Part shown: positions 49,100 to 62,515 of the stretch, piece by piece
Layout of the letters: each line of letters begins with the position of its first letter
Numbering within the stretch: the stretch's first letter is position 1
Assembly: GCF_004193775.1 (NCBI RefSeq)
Contig: NC_041002.1
Location: 4,761,261 to 4,825,260 of the forward strand
Length of the DNA stretch: 64,000 nucleotides
Direction: 5' to 3'
DNA from: Glycine soja
Lineage: Eukaryota > Streptophyta > Magnoliopsida > Fabales > Fabaceae
Notes under the pieces: generated by a model
What the model saw: the letters and a program-made list of their open reading frames with translations, nothing else
The model's database searches: none
Told to the model about the DNA's origin: nothing
Position numbers and translations under genes: made by a program

Positions 49100-52000
49100 C
49101 GAAAGCTCTCCAAATATTCTACATGTCCATGCAGGGGTCATAAAGTTTATGAAGGTATTGTTGTTTTTAACTTTTTATAATGCTGATTGCACTAGCTAGT
49201 TTTGAAATTTGGCTATCACGTGGGAGTATCATTATGTTAACCATGAAATATTAATAATTTGAGTGCTGTTCCTTGTTTACTGTTATAGAATACAATAATT
49301 GTAGTATTTTTTTTTAAAAAGAACCTTAAATATCACAAAAGGCAGAAAAAAGAACCATTTATTATATACTTTAGTAGTTAGAGTAATGAATATTAGTTAA
49401 CTTTCGTATATATTTTATTTTATTTTTTCAAAGATATATAACTGATGTTTTTATTTTTATATAAATCAATTAGTAGCAAATTCGTTCTTGTTATAAGATT
49501 TTAATTCAGAGTTAAGTAGTCAACAAAAGGGAATATATACAAGACTGGCTTGTTCTGTCAACGATCAACTTGGCGAAATTTCTTTTAGTCTAAAATCTTA
49601 ATGGTGCATTCCAAAATCTAGATGGTCCTTGCATGGCATCGATTCCTGAAAGCTAGGAACAAAAGCTCCATATACAGATGGTATAAAGCGAAAACGGGAT
49701 CCAAAAAGAAAATCAGTATAAGAAAGCAAAGGAAAGAGAAAAAAAAAAAAAAAAGAATGTTAATTCCGAAACCGCACAATGCATATTATTGGTACCAAAA
49801 TGCTATATATTCGAATTACTCACATAGTCACCAATGAATACTTTGTAGCCGTTCTTTCGACTAGGTTCATGATGATGAACAGTATAGTGGCTCGATCTAT
49901 GGAATGCGCTCCAACTTTAGTGTGTTAAGTTTTTGAGTCAGGAAAACTGATTTTAAAAGAGATTGACTTTTATAAAGTTGATTTTGATGGTTGAAATGTT
50001 TTTTTTTCTCTAAAAGTAAATTAGTAGTAACATTTAGCACAAATTTTTTATATTTAATATAAAAATTATCTAACCAAACATTGTTGTAAATTATCACCAA
50101 CTTTGATGATGATTAATATTTGTTAAAGAACTTTATTATTCATTTTTTATTGGATATTTTTTTAATTATGTTTTTTAATTTTCATTTATAAGACTCAAAT
50201 TCAGGATTTTTCTTAAGAAGATGCAACTTAATATCTCTCAAACCAATTACTTGGTACTAGCTAAAGTTGTTTCAATTTTATAATCAAAATTAATTTCTTA
50301 ACATAAAACTAAATCTGTGATCATTTACTTAAACTCGTGTTATTGGTATTCCAAGGTAATTTTGTTGATTCAAGATTAATTCTTATAGTGTGTTTGAACG
50401 TGCATTTGCAAAATTAATTTTTAGTCAAATTATTTTTGTAAAATTAATTTGATTATAATTGATTTTAAAGTAACCTAATTTATGTTTGAATATTTTATTT
50501 TAAAAACAAATTAGTAGTATTATAACTAATAGATTGAGTTTTTGATCCAACACCAAATCTATCTAAAATTGCATCAATGGCACATTTCACTACTCAACTA
50601 TCATCATTTTATAAATTTTACCACCTAAATTTAGTTGGTGCACATTTTATGATCATATTTTTTTAACTTTGGTGCATTTTAGCGATGTTGGCGTGTCCCT
50701 AAAAAAAGTATAAAAAAATGTAAAATTGTGTTACTTTATTACTAATACGATGATAATTAAAATGTGCTAATTTTGAAAAAAAAAATGATAAAAATAGAGA
50801 AAAAAATTGTTTGAAATGCAGGAAAAATTGAAAGCATGATGGTAAAATATGCGGAAAAAAACCTGAACAGTAAAATTTGTTATATAATTATAATTGAGTA
50901 GTAAAATGGGTAATTAGACTGTTAATTTACTATATATCCTTTATTTTAGAATTATTTAGTACTTGTTATCTATTTGAAATTCCAACCTGTTTTTTTCTGC
51001 ATAAAAATGAGTTTAGTTAACCTTGAACTACAATCTTTTCCTTTTAAAATAGTAATACTAACTATGTTAAATCACATAAATCATGAGTGAAACTCTTAAC
51101 AATAAAGAGTATGTTGAAAATAATATGCTAGAGTGGGTGCATGCTAGTATTTTTTTTATGGTTATATAATAGCATGTTCAGCCCAAGTAATTAACTTACA
51201 GCCGTTTGACCATATTATATTAGACTTTAAGTTTCTTTTTCTCTTTTTTTCTTTAATAAATCTAAGAATCCTTTCAATTGACACCTTTAAACAAATTTTC
51301 ACAAAAATAAAGATTTAAGCATAAATTTCAAACACAAGTATGGTAAAAAGAAAAGCAGCAATTTCTAGAGATTCTCAAGTAAGGAAGGTTTAACGAATGT
51401 GAAAATTACCGATGAGAACTCACAGCATGAAGTTAGATCCAAACTTCTCAACTCGCCCCTTATTACTCTCTCACACACTCCACAAGGTTACATAGATTAA
51501 GAAATCTAAGCATTAATTAAGCCAAAATCACAAGCCCAAATATAAGTAAAACCCGAAGGTCTCTTAGCGTGCTTATGTATAAACTTCTTCAGCAATAGTG
51601 CATCATCGTATCTTCCTTTTTGTGATCTTCGTATCCCCAACAATATGGAGGTGGATGCTAGAAGTGAATGTCTAAAAAAGCTGCACTTAGTATATAGTAT
51701 GCCGTGTGCTTTCCCCTATAAAGCTATAATCTTTCCTGGTTAATTTCAGCAAATTAAGTACATCGCAACATGCCAACATTGCTGTTGGGATGGTTTTTTA
51801 AACTTAAGAATCGAAATGTGTCGCATTTATGACATTAAATTTAAGAAACTCAACAACTAATTGAAGAGCGAAATCAATGCTTAAAGCAACATCATGGTTT
51901 CTGGGGTCACCGTAAACGCAATTGTGGGGCTGCATTATCTTTTTTGCCAACTTTGAATGAAAGTTAAATACTTTTTTTGGAGCCTAATCTAATGTATTCA

Positions 52001-52815
52001 TATAATATCGAAGGTACGTCACGATAAAACTGTAACTACAACAGCAATGTAAAACCTTATTAGACAACTATAGGTAATTTAAAACCTTGTTATTGTTCTT
52101 CACATGGATAGCCGTTCCTTATTAATAAGGGCAAGCTAGCCTAGCCTCCAAAGCTAATAGCTGCTTGCGCTTAAGTTTATCATGTAATACTCTTTATAAA
52201 GAAAATGATATTCCTTGACCTAAGTTCAAATTAAGGGGAATGTATAGGTGATCAATTAATTAATTAAATTGGCACAAAGAAAGCAAGTCTTTTTGGCAAA
52301 TGCATGCTCAGGAATTTTCAGATCTTTATTTCCATTTTTTTAAGGAATTGAATAGGAGATATATAAAGTGGGTTGAATGGTTTCGGAAGAAGAGAAGGAA
52401 AAAAATTATGGGTTCAATCTCCTCTCTCTTGATAAAACTAATTTTAACATTTGTTGATAAAAAAAGAAAAGAATAATGATAAATATCTATCATTTTTTGA
52501 GGTGGATTGGAGAAATGGATGAGAGAGATAGAAAGAAAAAAGAAAATAGAGAAAAAAAATAATAGATATGATATATGATGTGATGAAAAATATAAAGAGA
52601 AATAGAGAGAAAAATGAAGTGAAAGTGAGTTGTAAGAAAATGGGTGGTAGGAATATTAATATTCAAAGAATTTTGACTGCAGTTGACTTGATGACCAGTA
52701 GACCAATCATGAGATGTACTGATTAATCTAAGAAATTTCTCTTTCAGCTGAACTTGTTCTGCTCAACAAATTCTCATAAAGCTTTGACAATGGAACCAAA
52801 GAAAGAAGAATACAT
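49100..52815. other. Intergenic region between MIR395 copies 2 and 3
   Basis: AT-rich. A theme near 49915-50100 recurs around 50390-50520 (aaaattaattt, taaattagtag), suggesting decayed short repeats. No gene recognised. Confidence 0.45.
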
Positions 52816-53043
52816 GCGGTGAGGAATTGAAGGTAGTAAACTAGTAAATATAGTAGTATATAAAGCTAGCATGATATTTACAGAAAGAATACTTGTGTGG
52901 TCTTCGTGTACAAGGTAAATTAACTTGCATGCTTCTTGAGTTGTGTTGAACATGGGACTGCCCTCAAACGCTAGTCAAATAATTAATTAAAGCTGTGTTT
53001 GGGAATTAATGAAATGAATTCGAATCACATCTTTGCTTTGATG

Positions 53044-53172
53044 TTAGTTGAATCCACGAGTTCCCCCAAACACTTCAAGTTCAACAAAGTAAAGACCTAT
53101 AACGGGTACACTTTTAGACTAGTTAGTCCATCAATATTTGAAGCGTTCAGGGGAACTCCGACAGACAACTAA
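53044..53172 (-). ncRNA. MIR395: MIR395 hairpin, copy 3
   Basis: Minus-strand hairpin with the mature sequence on the 3' arm at 53058-53078: T followed by the canonical core TGAAGTGTTTGGGGGAACTC, so it matches the conserved miR395 except for the variable first base. The star arm is at 53138-53158. A TATA-like box lies about 75 bases upstream and a conserved 3' block downstream. Predicted role: sulfate-deficiency response through cleavage of ATP sulfurylase and sulfate transporter mRNAs. Confidence 0.88.
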
Positions 53173-53246
53173 AAGAAAATCCCTGAAAGTAACATATGCT
53201 TCTCTATACTTGTCTTGGATACGTACACTAAGGCACAACAATTATT

Positions 53247-53254
53247 CTATTTAT
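53247..53254 (-). promoter_or_regulatory. TATA-like box of MIR395 copy 3
   Basis: ATAAATAG on the minus strand inside a conserved context (ctatttatggtggagaattt on the plus strand), shared by copies 4 and 5. Confidence 0.6.
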
Positions 53255-53403
53255 GGTGGAGAATTTCGTGTTCATCATTGATGAAAATAAATGTGAATTT
53301 TATGTTGACATGGAGAATTCTATACGTAATGAAGGTATTTTTTTTTATTCTCTAAACTAGGTCAGGATGTTAGCCCAAATGGGGATATGAAATCTCTGAT
53401 GGA

Positions 53404-53415
53404 GTGGGCTCGTTG
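53404..53415 (-). promoter_or_regulatory. CAACGAGCCCAC box, copy 3
   Basis: GTGGGCTCGTTG on the plus strand, about 150 bases upstream of the TATA-like box. Identical at copy 5 (62843-62854) and with two end changes at copy 4 (57305-57316). No known factor recognised. Confidence 0.45.
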
Positions 53416-53480
53416 TTGCTTATGTAATTCAGAAGTTAACATATAATAATAAGATTCTTTGCCCAGTTGCCCTCCAAGTC

Positions 53481-56164
53481 ATTTTCACATATAGATATAG
53501 TGGCTTAGATAATATTATGGTCGTGTTTTTAATTTTAGTCTTTTAGAGTTTTTTTAGTCCTTTATAGATGTAATTTGTTTTAGTCTCTGTTTTCATGTAA
53601 CAACATTAATGATATTTGATTGACTTATTATGTCACGAAGGAATGAGATAGGATAAATGCATATAATTTTTTAGTAAATTAAATTTTTAAATCTTGCAAT
53701 ATTAATTAGTCTTGAGGAATAAATACAAAAAAAATTACATGTATCTGTACAATCAAATTTCTTGATGACTTGACATATTAATGGACTACCAAGACCATTG
53801 TTATGTGTTCATTGAATTAAAACAAAATAAATTCTTAAATTACTAAAACCAAAATATTTGTTTTAAGAACTAAAATAAAAAGCTTTCTATATTATAGGGA
53901 TATTCCTAGTTTGAACCTCAAGTAAGAGGACTTAATCTATGATAGACGTACACCATAAGTAAAAAAATTAGGTTGAATTATGAAGTTGATTCCTTTATTT
54001 ATTTAGAATTAATGTTTAATTAGGTCTAATTTTTAAAAGTTCTAATCAACTTCTTTATTATTTTTTAAATACTTCAATGTGGTCTTTTAATGCTTCAATA
54101 TGATCCTTTATTTTTTAAAATATCTCAAAGAGATCCTTTCTACAAGAATTTCCAACTTAACATGGTCATTCTCAATTGAACAAAAATAACCACATTGAGA
54201 CATTTAAAAAAATTAAACTACATTGAGACATTTTAAAAATAAAAGACTTGATTGGAACTTTCAAAACTAAAAAAACCTAACTGAACATTCTAAATAAATA
54301 AAAGAATCAAATTAATAATTAAGCCAAAAAATAATATCCATTAATTAAAATACCATATTTTTTTTATAACTGATATAAATAGCTTAAAAAAACAATACTA
54401 AAAATCCAATGAAGTTTTATAATATGTTGAGTTTTGGAAAGTGCGCTCTCAAATAGCCATGCGTCATTGAGGATACTTTTTTTAAAAGAAAAAGTAATTC
54501 CACCTGCTTGTTCTTGAAAGGGAGATTGGCCACTATATATGATAAGTGGTGGGATTGCTTTCTTTTGTTGTGTTTAGGGCATGGAGGAATTGCTTGGCTG
54601 TACTTATATAAGTGCAGATGATATGGCTTTGGTGTTATGCGCATGCTAGGTGTGCCTCATTCGGTCATTCCTCTGGGTTTTGGTTCTTTTATTTTATTTT
54701 ATTGCAAATGGAGGATTATTCCAATTTACTGTGTATTGCTGCTAATTTGTATGGTAAAGTGACCACCAACACCAATGACATTGCATCTCTCAAGTACGTC
54801 ATCTTTAGGTCCAAATGCAGACCTGGATGTGCGCCAGTTTTAGGGTTCAAATGAAGACCTAGGTTGTATGTTGAGCTTTGTTACGTTCAATCCTTTTTGA
54901 GTTATATAAATTCTCACGTGATTTCCTTTACCTGAAATGTTGATCGTTGTATCTGTCTCTTGTTTCTAAACTCTACCATATCTTGTAAGAAGTTTGATCT
55001 CAAATTAATAATATATTCATTTTTATTATAAAAAAATTAAATTAGTTCAATTTTGGTTATTCATGTTACAAATATCAGTTTTAAAGGTTACATGTACTAT
55101 TGATATTAAATATTAATTTTAGTCAATGTTTTAAAAACGAACAAATTATTGAACTAATGTAATATGTTCAAGGATCAATGATCCAACCATAGTCCAACAA
55201 TCTTTGAACTATCAATAATAAAATAATATTTTTATAATTTAAATATAATATATTAAACAAAAAATTACAAAATATTTATAATTTGATAATGTTAAAAGTT
55301 ATATATCACTTAAAAATATGGTCAATCATAACTTGCAACATGCAAGGAACATAAACAATCCTAATTTAGTTGGTAAAAGCATAGTTCTTTAAAGTTGCTA
55401 GAACACACATACATCATAGCATAGTTATAATTGGGATGCAATAGTAGATTTGAAAGTGTAGATTTATGTTTCAATATTCAATTCAAATATGGTAGAGGTA
55501 GGAAGTAGTGTCAAAGTGGGGCAATGTCAGCGCTTAAAATGGAAATGTGGAAACAAATGCACCTATGATGCTCACAACTGTTGGAATCAAATACAAGAAA
55601 ATTGTCAAGCTCATAATTAAAAATTTCGTAGTGTTGATAATAACAACAATTATTAAACTTTGATAACTAGATTAATGATGTTATTCGAGCTATGCAAATT
55701 GATCGTGTCCAATGAGAAAATAGGTATATTCACTCCCACTTAGACGCATTGAAAATATGTTTCCAAACATAGCATCCAAAAGCTTTTTAAAGCTCAGCTC
55801 CAACGCGCAATTAAGAAGTAATTTCATCCAAAAGCTTTTCATAGAAAACTTGCATCTAATGCTTTTATACGTAAATAAGTATCACTTAAGCTTTTCACTT
55901 AAGTACTTTCACATATGCAAAATTGTGCGAGATGTATTTGAGAACCGTCAAAATTTATCGTCGACTCTCGATTCACGACTGCAGTAGTTGGCTGCTAGTG
56001 ATTATAAAAAAATTATTAAACTGAAAAATTAAAAGGAAGAGAAATTGTATTTCTGCATAAAATTTGTTTTGCAAGTTCCCTCTGTCTAAGCTGACATGTG
56101 AAATTTAAGACTCCACTCAATCATGTCCATTTTGACGTGTCACGGTTCCAGATTTTGATAAAAA

Positions 56165-56219
<55 letters not shown>

Positions 56220-56300
56220 CTTTTTTCATCTTATCAATCATCTTATTTTACCTTTCTTTCTTTTTGTCTCTTTTTGTCCAGTAAGGAAAGGAAAATAAAT
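53481..56300. other. Intergenic region between MIR395 copies 3 and 4
   Basis: AT-rich with short chance frames. An (AT)n lies at 56167-56217. No gene recognised. Confidence 0.45.
56167..56217. repeat. (AT)n microsatellite
   Basis: Uninterrupted AT dinucleotide run of about 50 bases. Confidence 0.95.
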
Positions 56301-56309
56301 ATACACTTA

Positions 56310-56715
56310 ATAAGACTCGTATGAGCAAGAGAGAGAGGGGAACACAGGCTTATTGTCATGAGTGTGAGAGCAAGTTGTGTAGAAATTAAATGTTGGATGT
56401 ATTATTTGAATGAAGTTGCTGATCCTTATGTGTAGGGACTGTTGTAGCATATCATTTTCAACTAGTCGGGAGCTTATAGATAATGTTATAGATAAACATT
56501 TGCTTATTATAGATAAAAGATAAAAGATAATCATACCTTAACGTGTGACGTTATAAATAAGTTAATAACTACCAAAGATATTTAAATACATTTGAATATT
56601 AATAAAATAGAGATAACGTGTTTGTTAGAAAGTACAATTGTCAAGGACAAGGTGTTCGCCCTCCGTAACAGAACTGATGTGGAAGGTTGACACGTCTCTA
56701 GATATCATATAGATT
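56310..56715. repeat. Dispersed repeat, copy B (LTR/TRIM-like)
   Basis: Diverged copy of 30740-31210 in the same orientation. Both hold 'gttatagata(a)', 'acatttgaatattaat(a)', 'tagagataac' and 'gttgacacgt' in order. No coding sequence. Confidence 0.5.
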
Positions 56716-56987
56716 CCTGGATCATATATATTTATATATATATAAGAATTAGTATAAATAAAATAACTGAAAAAGGAAAAAGAAGGAAATAAAACAGTTC
56801 ATCAATGCTAGTATATCTGTGGATAGTATTGAAGGTAATAGAGAAAGAATTAATACCTGCGGTTTTCGTGCACAAGGTAAATTTGCATGCATAATTTCCT
56901 ATCGTGCAATTTTAATGTTGATAATAAGTTGTGCCGAATAGCAATGTTTGTGAATGAAATGGGTTTGATTCATTTTTGCTTTGCAGT

Positions 56988-57100
56988 GTTGGTTGAGCCC
57001 AAGAGTTCTCCCAAACACTTCATTGAAAGAAGGCTTATAACGTTTATAATAGCTAGCCCCTCACATGAAGCGTTCAGAGGAACTCCAGGAGACAGCCAAC
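56988..57100 (-). ncRNA. MIR395: MIR395 hairpin, copy 4
   Basis: Minus-strand hairpin with mature sequence on the 3' arm at 57003-57023 (ATGAAGTGTTTGGGAGAACT...), carrying G to A at position 15 relative to the canonical core. The star arm is at 57065-57085. The stem extends with 'gttggttgagccc' and 'ggagacagccaac'. The hairpin is almost identical to copy 5. Confidence 0.87.
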
Positions 57101-57176
57101 AGAAAAATTAATCCCTGAATTAGTTATAAATGCTTCTTACTATTTGTCATGGATGGACAAAGGCAAAGAAACTGTT

Positions 57177-57184
57177 GTATTTAT
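57177..57184 (-). promoter_or_regulatory. TATA-like box of MIR395 copy 4
   Basis: ATAAATAC on the minus strand within the conserved context tatttatggtggagaattt. Confidence 0.6.
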
Positions 57185-57272
57185 GGTGGAGAATTTCATG
57201 TTAATTGATCAAAATAAATGCGAATTTTATGTGGACATGGACAATTCTACGCAATGACAGTACTTTCTTTCT

Positions 57273-57280
57273 ATGAACCT
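57273..57280 (-). promoter_or_regulatory. EIN3/EIL-like site upstream of MIR395 copy 4
   Basis: Plus-strand ATGAACCT, a full match to the published EIN3/EIL consensus AYGWAYCT, 89 bases upstream of the TATA-like box and followed by GGTCAGGATGT. SLIM1 (EIL3) is known to be needed for MIR395 induction under low sulfur in Arabidopsis. The assignment is an inference from the consensus. Confidence 0.45.
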
Positions 57281-57570
57281 GGTCAGGATGTTCGCCAAGA
57301 TGGAATGGGCTCGTTCCTTCTAAATTGATTCAAAACATACATCTAAAGCTAGCATAAGATCTTTTCTTGCCCTTCCAGTCATTAGGCAAAACATATGCAA
57401 AATAAGGGAAATATGCATACTTTCTATATATGCCTATTCATAAAAAACTGTAAAAAAAAACTATTCTTATTCTTTCTTCTGAATTAGAGTTAATAAATCC
57501 GTAGCTATAAAGTCAATCACCAATAGGATATTATAAATATCCAATTGTGCCTTATTGATAATATTGGCCA

Positions 57571-59100
57571 ACTCTAACATTTTCACTAGGTTTTAAGATG
57601 ATATTTATTTATTTAGGATTTCATTTCATTTCAATAATACCATCTTGATGATTACATTTATTTACTGGTCTAATAAATTAAATTCTTATTTAAATTATTA
57701 AAATGGTAGTTTAAAAATTTAATAAGGTATTTACCTTACATTAAAATTATATTGTTCACTAAATTAACAATATTTCTTTTTCATTTTCATCAGATATAGT
57801 ACTTTAGTTGCTTCTAGAGATCACTTTAGTGGGAAAAAAATAAGAACCGAGAAGCATTAATCAAATATTCATAAGCTTAAGTGAAGTTTTAAATTAAACT
57901 TTGGCAAGTGTTAAACATGCTTAATTAAAGTTTAAGAGTCAAATCTACCATAGTTTTCAGTATTATATTCATAATTAAATGAGAAAAGGGTTAAATAGTA
58001 ATTTTACTTCTCTAAAAGTAATATTATTATGATAACCATAGATTAACTCATGGTAAAAAAAATTCAGATTTGGCTTTTTTAAGAATTTTGGAATTCAAAT
58101 AAGCCAAGTATAAATATTTTAGTGAAATTGAATAAAAAAAAAGAAGGGCAAAACTGTAATTTCAGCCATTTTAAATTAATTTCATAATTAAAATATTTTA
58201 TTTTAATCATTAATAATTTTTTTGATCAGTTTTGAAAGAATTTATAATTAATTTTTAGTTAAATTGATTAAGTTATGAAGATTTTAGTATTTAATAAAGG
58301 GTCAATGGAAAAATTGTTTTTTCACATACAACGTTCTCAGAAAATTCTGTTAAAATTAAACTGAAATTGGGAACTATAGTCTTCTAGCGAAACTATGATT
58401 TTTTGAAGTTTAATGAATATAATAAAATATTTTACGAATTTCAATTCCTAAGTAATTTTAATTCTGTAAACATTTATTTAAATACTATAATATGAATATA
58501 AATTATTAAAATTTATTTAATATTTCCAAGTGAAATTTTTAGGATTCTATTCATAAAACAAAATAACACTTGATACGCAAAAATGATTAATTAATTAATC
58601 GTATAAGACAAACAATGTTCAAATAAAATTTTAATTTATCCCCAATCTTCCCAAAAGCTTATTTTAAGATATTTTTTGTGTTTGAAGGACTATAGTTGAT
58701 GTACCAAAGTTGGTGGGACCCTTAGCGGTCATTGTTGAGTTGTAACTTGATATTTTAAGATTCAAGGGCAATGTATGTAGTAAGATGTGGCAACTCCCCT
58801 TATATACATGTATATATGCTGGTGAACCCACACTACAATTGCTCCATGCATGATTAAATAGTGCGACATCCTCGTAGTGTGTTTCAAGAAATTTAAAATA
58901 ATTGATCATAAAATAGCTTGATTGGATAGAATATTTGAGAGGAAATTTAATTTTTGGTATTTTTATGAATCATTTTAATTGATTAAAACAGTGAGATTTC
59001 AAATTCTCTCAAAAAATATAGAATTTGATATTTTCTTTTCAAAGATGTTTACTCTAACTCACGTTCTTGCTCGCGACACTTTCTCGCTCAACACTCGTAA
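57571..59100. other. AT-rich intergenic region
   Basis: No gene recognised. Frames here are short and without domains. Confidence 0.45.
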
Positions 59101-59109
59101 CTATGGGTG

Positions 59110-60320
59110 ACCAAAGTTTTTACGGTCGACATTAACATAAGTTGTTTTTCACTGACCTTGGCCAATGTTTTTTTGGTCATAATTTTTTTGTATGATGTCA
59201 ACCAAAGCTATTTTTTGTCGATATCGGTTAAGATTTTTTTAGATGATGTTGGTTAGTGTTATTTTCTCACTGACGTCAATCATCAGAATTTTTTGCTGAC
59301 GTTGGCAAAGGATTTTTTTTGTCATTGTCATCTAGGTTTCTTCAGTTGATGTTGACCATTGATTTTTTTATCCAACGTTGGCTAGATTTTTTCTACTGAC
59401 ATCGGTCATGACTAACTTTTGAGTAGACACCTGCTAGGATTTTTCAGCCGACGTCAACTAGATTTTTCCAGCCAACATCAACCAAAGTTATTTTTTAGCC
59501 AATATCGGTTAGGGTTATTTTTCAACCGATGTTAGCTAAGGTGTTTTGGCTTATGTCAACTAGATTTTTAGCTGACATCGGTTAGAATTGTTTTTGCTGA
59601 CATCGACTAAGGTTTTTTGGCTGACATCAGCCAGAGTTATTTCTTAACCACATTAGCTAGGTTTTTTGGTTGATGCTAGCTAGGGTTTTTTCTGCTAACA
59701 CCAACCAGGTGTTTTTGACCGACATCGGTATGACTATTTTTAGTCGACATCAACTAGATTCTTACAGTTAACATCCATTAGAGTTTTTTCAATCGACATC
59801 GATCAAAGTTATTTTTTAGTCAACATCAGTCAAGGCTATTTTATAGCCGATGTTGGGTAGGGCTTTTTGTCCAACATAGGTCAGGGCTATTTTTTGCTAA
59901 CTTCGATTAGGGATTTTTTGGTCAACGTTGACCAATGATATTTTTCGACCGACATCAAGCAAGTTCTATTGGTCGGCATCGATCAAGCTATTTTTTAGCC
60001 AATATTGGATAGATTTTTTTGTCAACGCTTGCTAGGATTTTTTAGACCGATGTTGGCTAAAAATAGCCTTGACCAATGTTGTTCAAAAAAACCCTAGCCT
60101 GTGTCGACCAAACAAACCCTAGCCAACGTTGGTAAAAAAACATAGCCAATATCAGTTGAAAAATAGACTCAACTAACATTAGGCGAAAAATAGCTCCAGC
60201 TGACGTTAACTGACAAATATTTTCAGCATACTTTGACAAAAAAAATCTATTTAGTGTCAATCAAAAAATAACTTTGATTGATGTCGATTTAAAAACATCG
60301 TTGGTTGTGGTCAGGCAAAA
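59110..60320. repeat. Degenerate minisatellite with polarity switch
   Basis: Many diverged copies of a short unit of the form 'gccgacatcggt.ag.gttatttttt', separated by T runs. Up to about 60050 the plus strand is T-rich. From there on the complementary form (caatgttggt.aaaaaaaccctagcc) takes over, so the array holds two inverted halves of unequal size. Imperfect frames through the array arise from the repeat. Confidence 0.75.
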
Positions 60321-62334
60321 CAACCCTAATTAAAATTATCAATATTTTATATTTTTGAATTATTAAAAATTGAAAAATATTTTTTAATTAATATTTCAAA
60401 ATTAGATTGTGTTTGTTTTCTATAAAGTTTAGTATTAAAATTTCATCTATTTAAAATATAAAATTGAAATTTTGCATATGAAAGAAATTGAATTACCCCA
60501 TCCAAACAAAAAATTTAAAGTTGAAGAAATTTGAATTGATTTATCTAAACAAAGCATTTAAAAAAATGAAAGAAATTAAAATCAAAGCAATTTAAATCCT
60601 AAACATTTCAAATTCCCTGAAATTTTGAAATTCCTAATTCAAATACAAGGTCAATGTTTTCTTCTATTTCTTTTAGCTGTTATTTGGGTTTATTATCATT
60701 TTAATTTCAAAATGTTTTAGAATTTTTTAACATTTTTTGATTGGTTAACGTATTTTTTTCATCTTTACTTTTTACTTTTAGTTGTTTAACTATTTTTCTA
60801 TCTTTACTTTTTATCTCTGTTATTAAGTTTAAGGATTAAAAACAAATTCTAAAATGTTTAGGGACAAAAAAGATAATAAATCCTATTACTTGTCTTGTTT
60901 TGTTTTAATAAAATAAAAGTTAAAATATGTTTTTTTCCTCCTAAAATTAAAATGTGACATTTTTTCCTTTAGACATCCGAATTAATTGACGTGCATTACT
61001 TTTTTACATTAATCTATGTTCAGTAAATTCAAATTTACGCCCGTATCAAAAAATGATATTTTAATTTTGTAAAAACGAAAAACGTATTAATAATTTTACA
61101 GGAAATTTTTTTAAATATTTTTATATTTAAGAGAAAAGAAAATATATTTTAACCTAAAGTAAATATTCTTTTGTAGAAATGTTACTGGGCTTCGAAATGG
61201 GATTTCAAACTTAAAATGTTTTAAAGTTTCTTTAACTTTTGTGACTAAACTTTAAGTATCTGTAAGCCCAACTTTCTTTAACAAAAACTTATCCTAGGTT
61301 TCTTAAAAACCTAACTCTTTCCCTCATTCTCTCTTTTTTCTTCTTTGGAGATCTGCAATCAAGGAGTGAGGAGTCACAGGAGGATGTTGTCGCGCTACTT
61401 TCATCCTCTTGTTGAAGATTGTGACAATCCTATGTCGCTACATGGCACTAACTGCTAATACAACGTGGAGATGATTTAGTTTTAAATTTTAAAGCTCTTC
61501 AATAATTTTATTTATAAAAAATGTGTATAAATTTTGTGCGACATTTAATTAAGCATCAACATAATTTATTTCTACTAAATCACATCAAAACATATAAATA
61601 ACAGAATAAATCTGTTAAAAAAAGAAAACAGATGATGTGCCCTATGAAACTATAACCAATAAATAAGATCAACATCATAGTGTTACAAAAAAGTGAGATG
61701 ACTGTCGCAGAAGAAATCAAATCCAGTGTACCATAATCAACTGCATGCATGTACATCCAAAAAAGGGAAGGAATTGAAAGGGAACAAAACATACTTTCTA
61801 GCTGGCTACACTATTACATTAATTTTAGAAGAAATAATAAAAGGATAGCTCCTCAAACTAGCACTATTGGTGTGACTCCTCCAACTAGTCATACCTCTCT
61901 TTCTTTTGTGAGAATGCCTCCAAAATCAATTGCGAATGACCTTTTTTTTGGTAACAATTTTGCGAGTGTCTTGGTCTGCTATGCCTCATGGGTAAGTTCA
62001 CTTAAATCAACATAAAATATAGGCAACGTGCATACATTCTTCTCAAGCATAACCACAAGAATAAGATATTCTGACATAAAATCAGTTGTCTCACATTCAT
62101 TCACTCACATCAAAATCATATATATGACGTGTGTACAACAAACTGACAACCATGTTATGCATGCAAACTTAACTCCATGAAGATATACAACAGTTTGAGC
62201 GATCAAAATAATTTCCCTCAAAATGGTGCAACGCGACTATCAAGTCATAGTAATATAGTACTTGCCAAAAGCCATTAAGGAAAAACCAAATCTTTGATCT
62301 ATGTGAATAAGAGAAAACATAATGCGGAGAGAAT
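60321..62334. other. AT-rich intergenic region
   Basis: The part at about 61310-61480 is less AT-rich with a CT-rich leader-like stretch, but no gene was recognised. No other element seen. Confidence 0.4.
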
Positions 62335-62515
62335 TTTGAAGGTAGTATAATAGCTAGATAGCATAGAGAAAGAATACATATAAGTGGTTTTCGTGCAGAA
62401 GGTAAAATTGCGTGCATGCTTAATTTCCTATTGTGCAATGAATATTGATAATAGATTGTGCAGAATAGCAATGATTCTGAATGAAATGAATATTGGTTCA
62501 TTTTTGCTTTGCAGT

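Larger units (their letters stand above)
52820..53480 (-). repeat. MIR395 duplicated unit, copy 3
   Basis: Shares with the units at 56825-57570 and 62335-63125: a 3'-flank block (tcttcgtgtacaaggtaaatt, about 52898-52920), the hairpin, a TATA-like box and upstream boxes. It is the most diverged of the three units. Confidence 0.7.
56825..57570 (-). repeat. MIR395 duplicated unit, copy 4
   Basis: Closely similar to 62335-63125 over its whole length: the 3' block (gcggttttcgtgcacaaggt), hairpin, TATA-like box, upstream boxes and a far 5' block (attcttattctttcttctga). Evidence of segmental tandem duplication. Confidence 0.8.

Noticed and set aside
59110..60320. Regular repeats that could suggest a CRISPR-like array
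   Set aside because: Repeats are degenerate, without unique spacers, and the window is from a plant nuclear genome.
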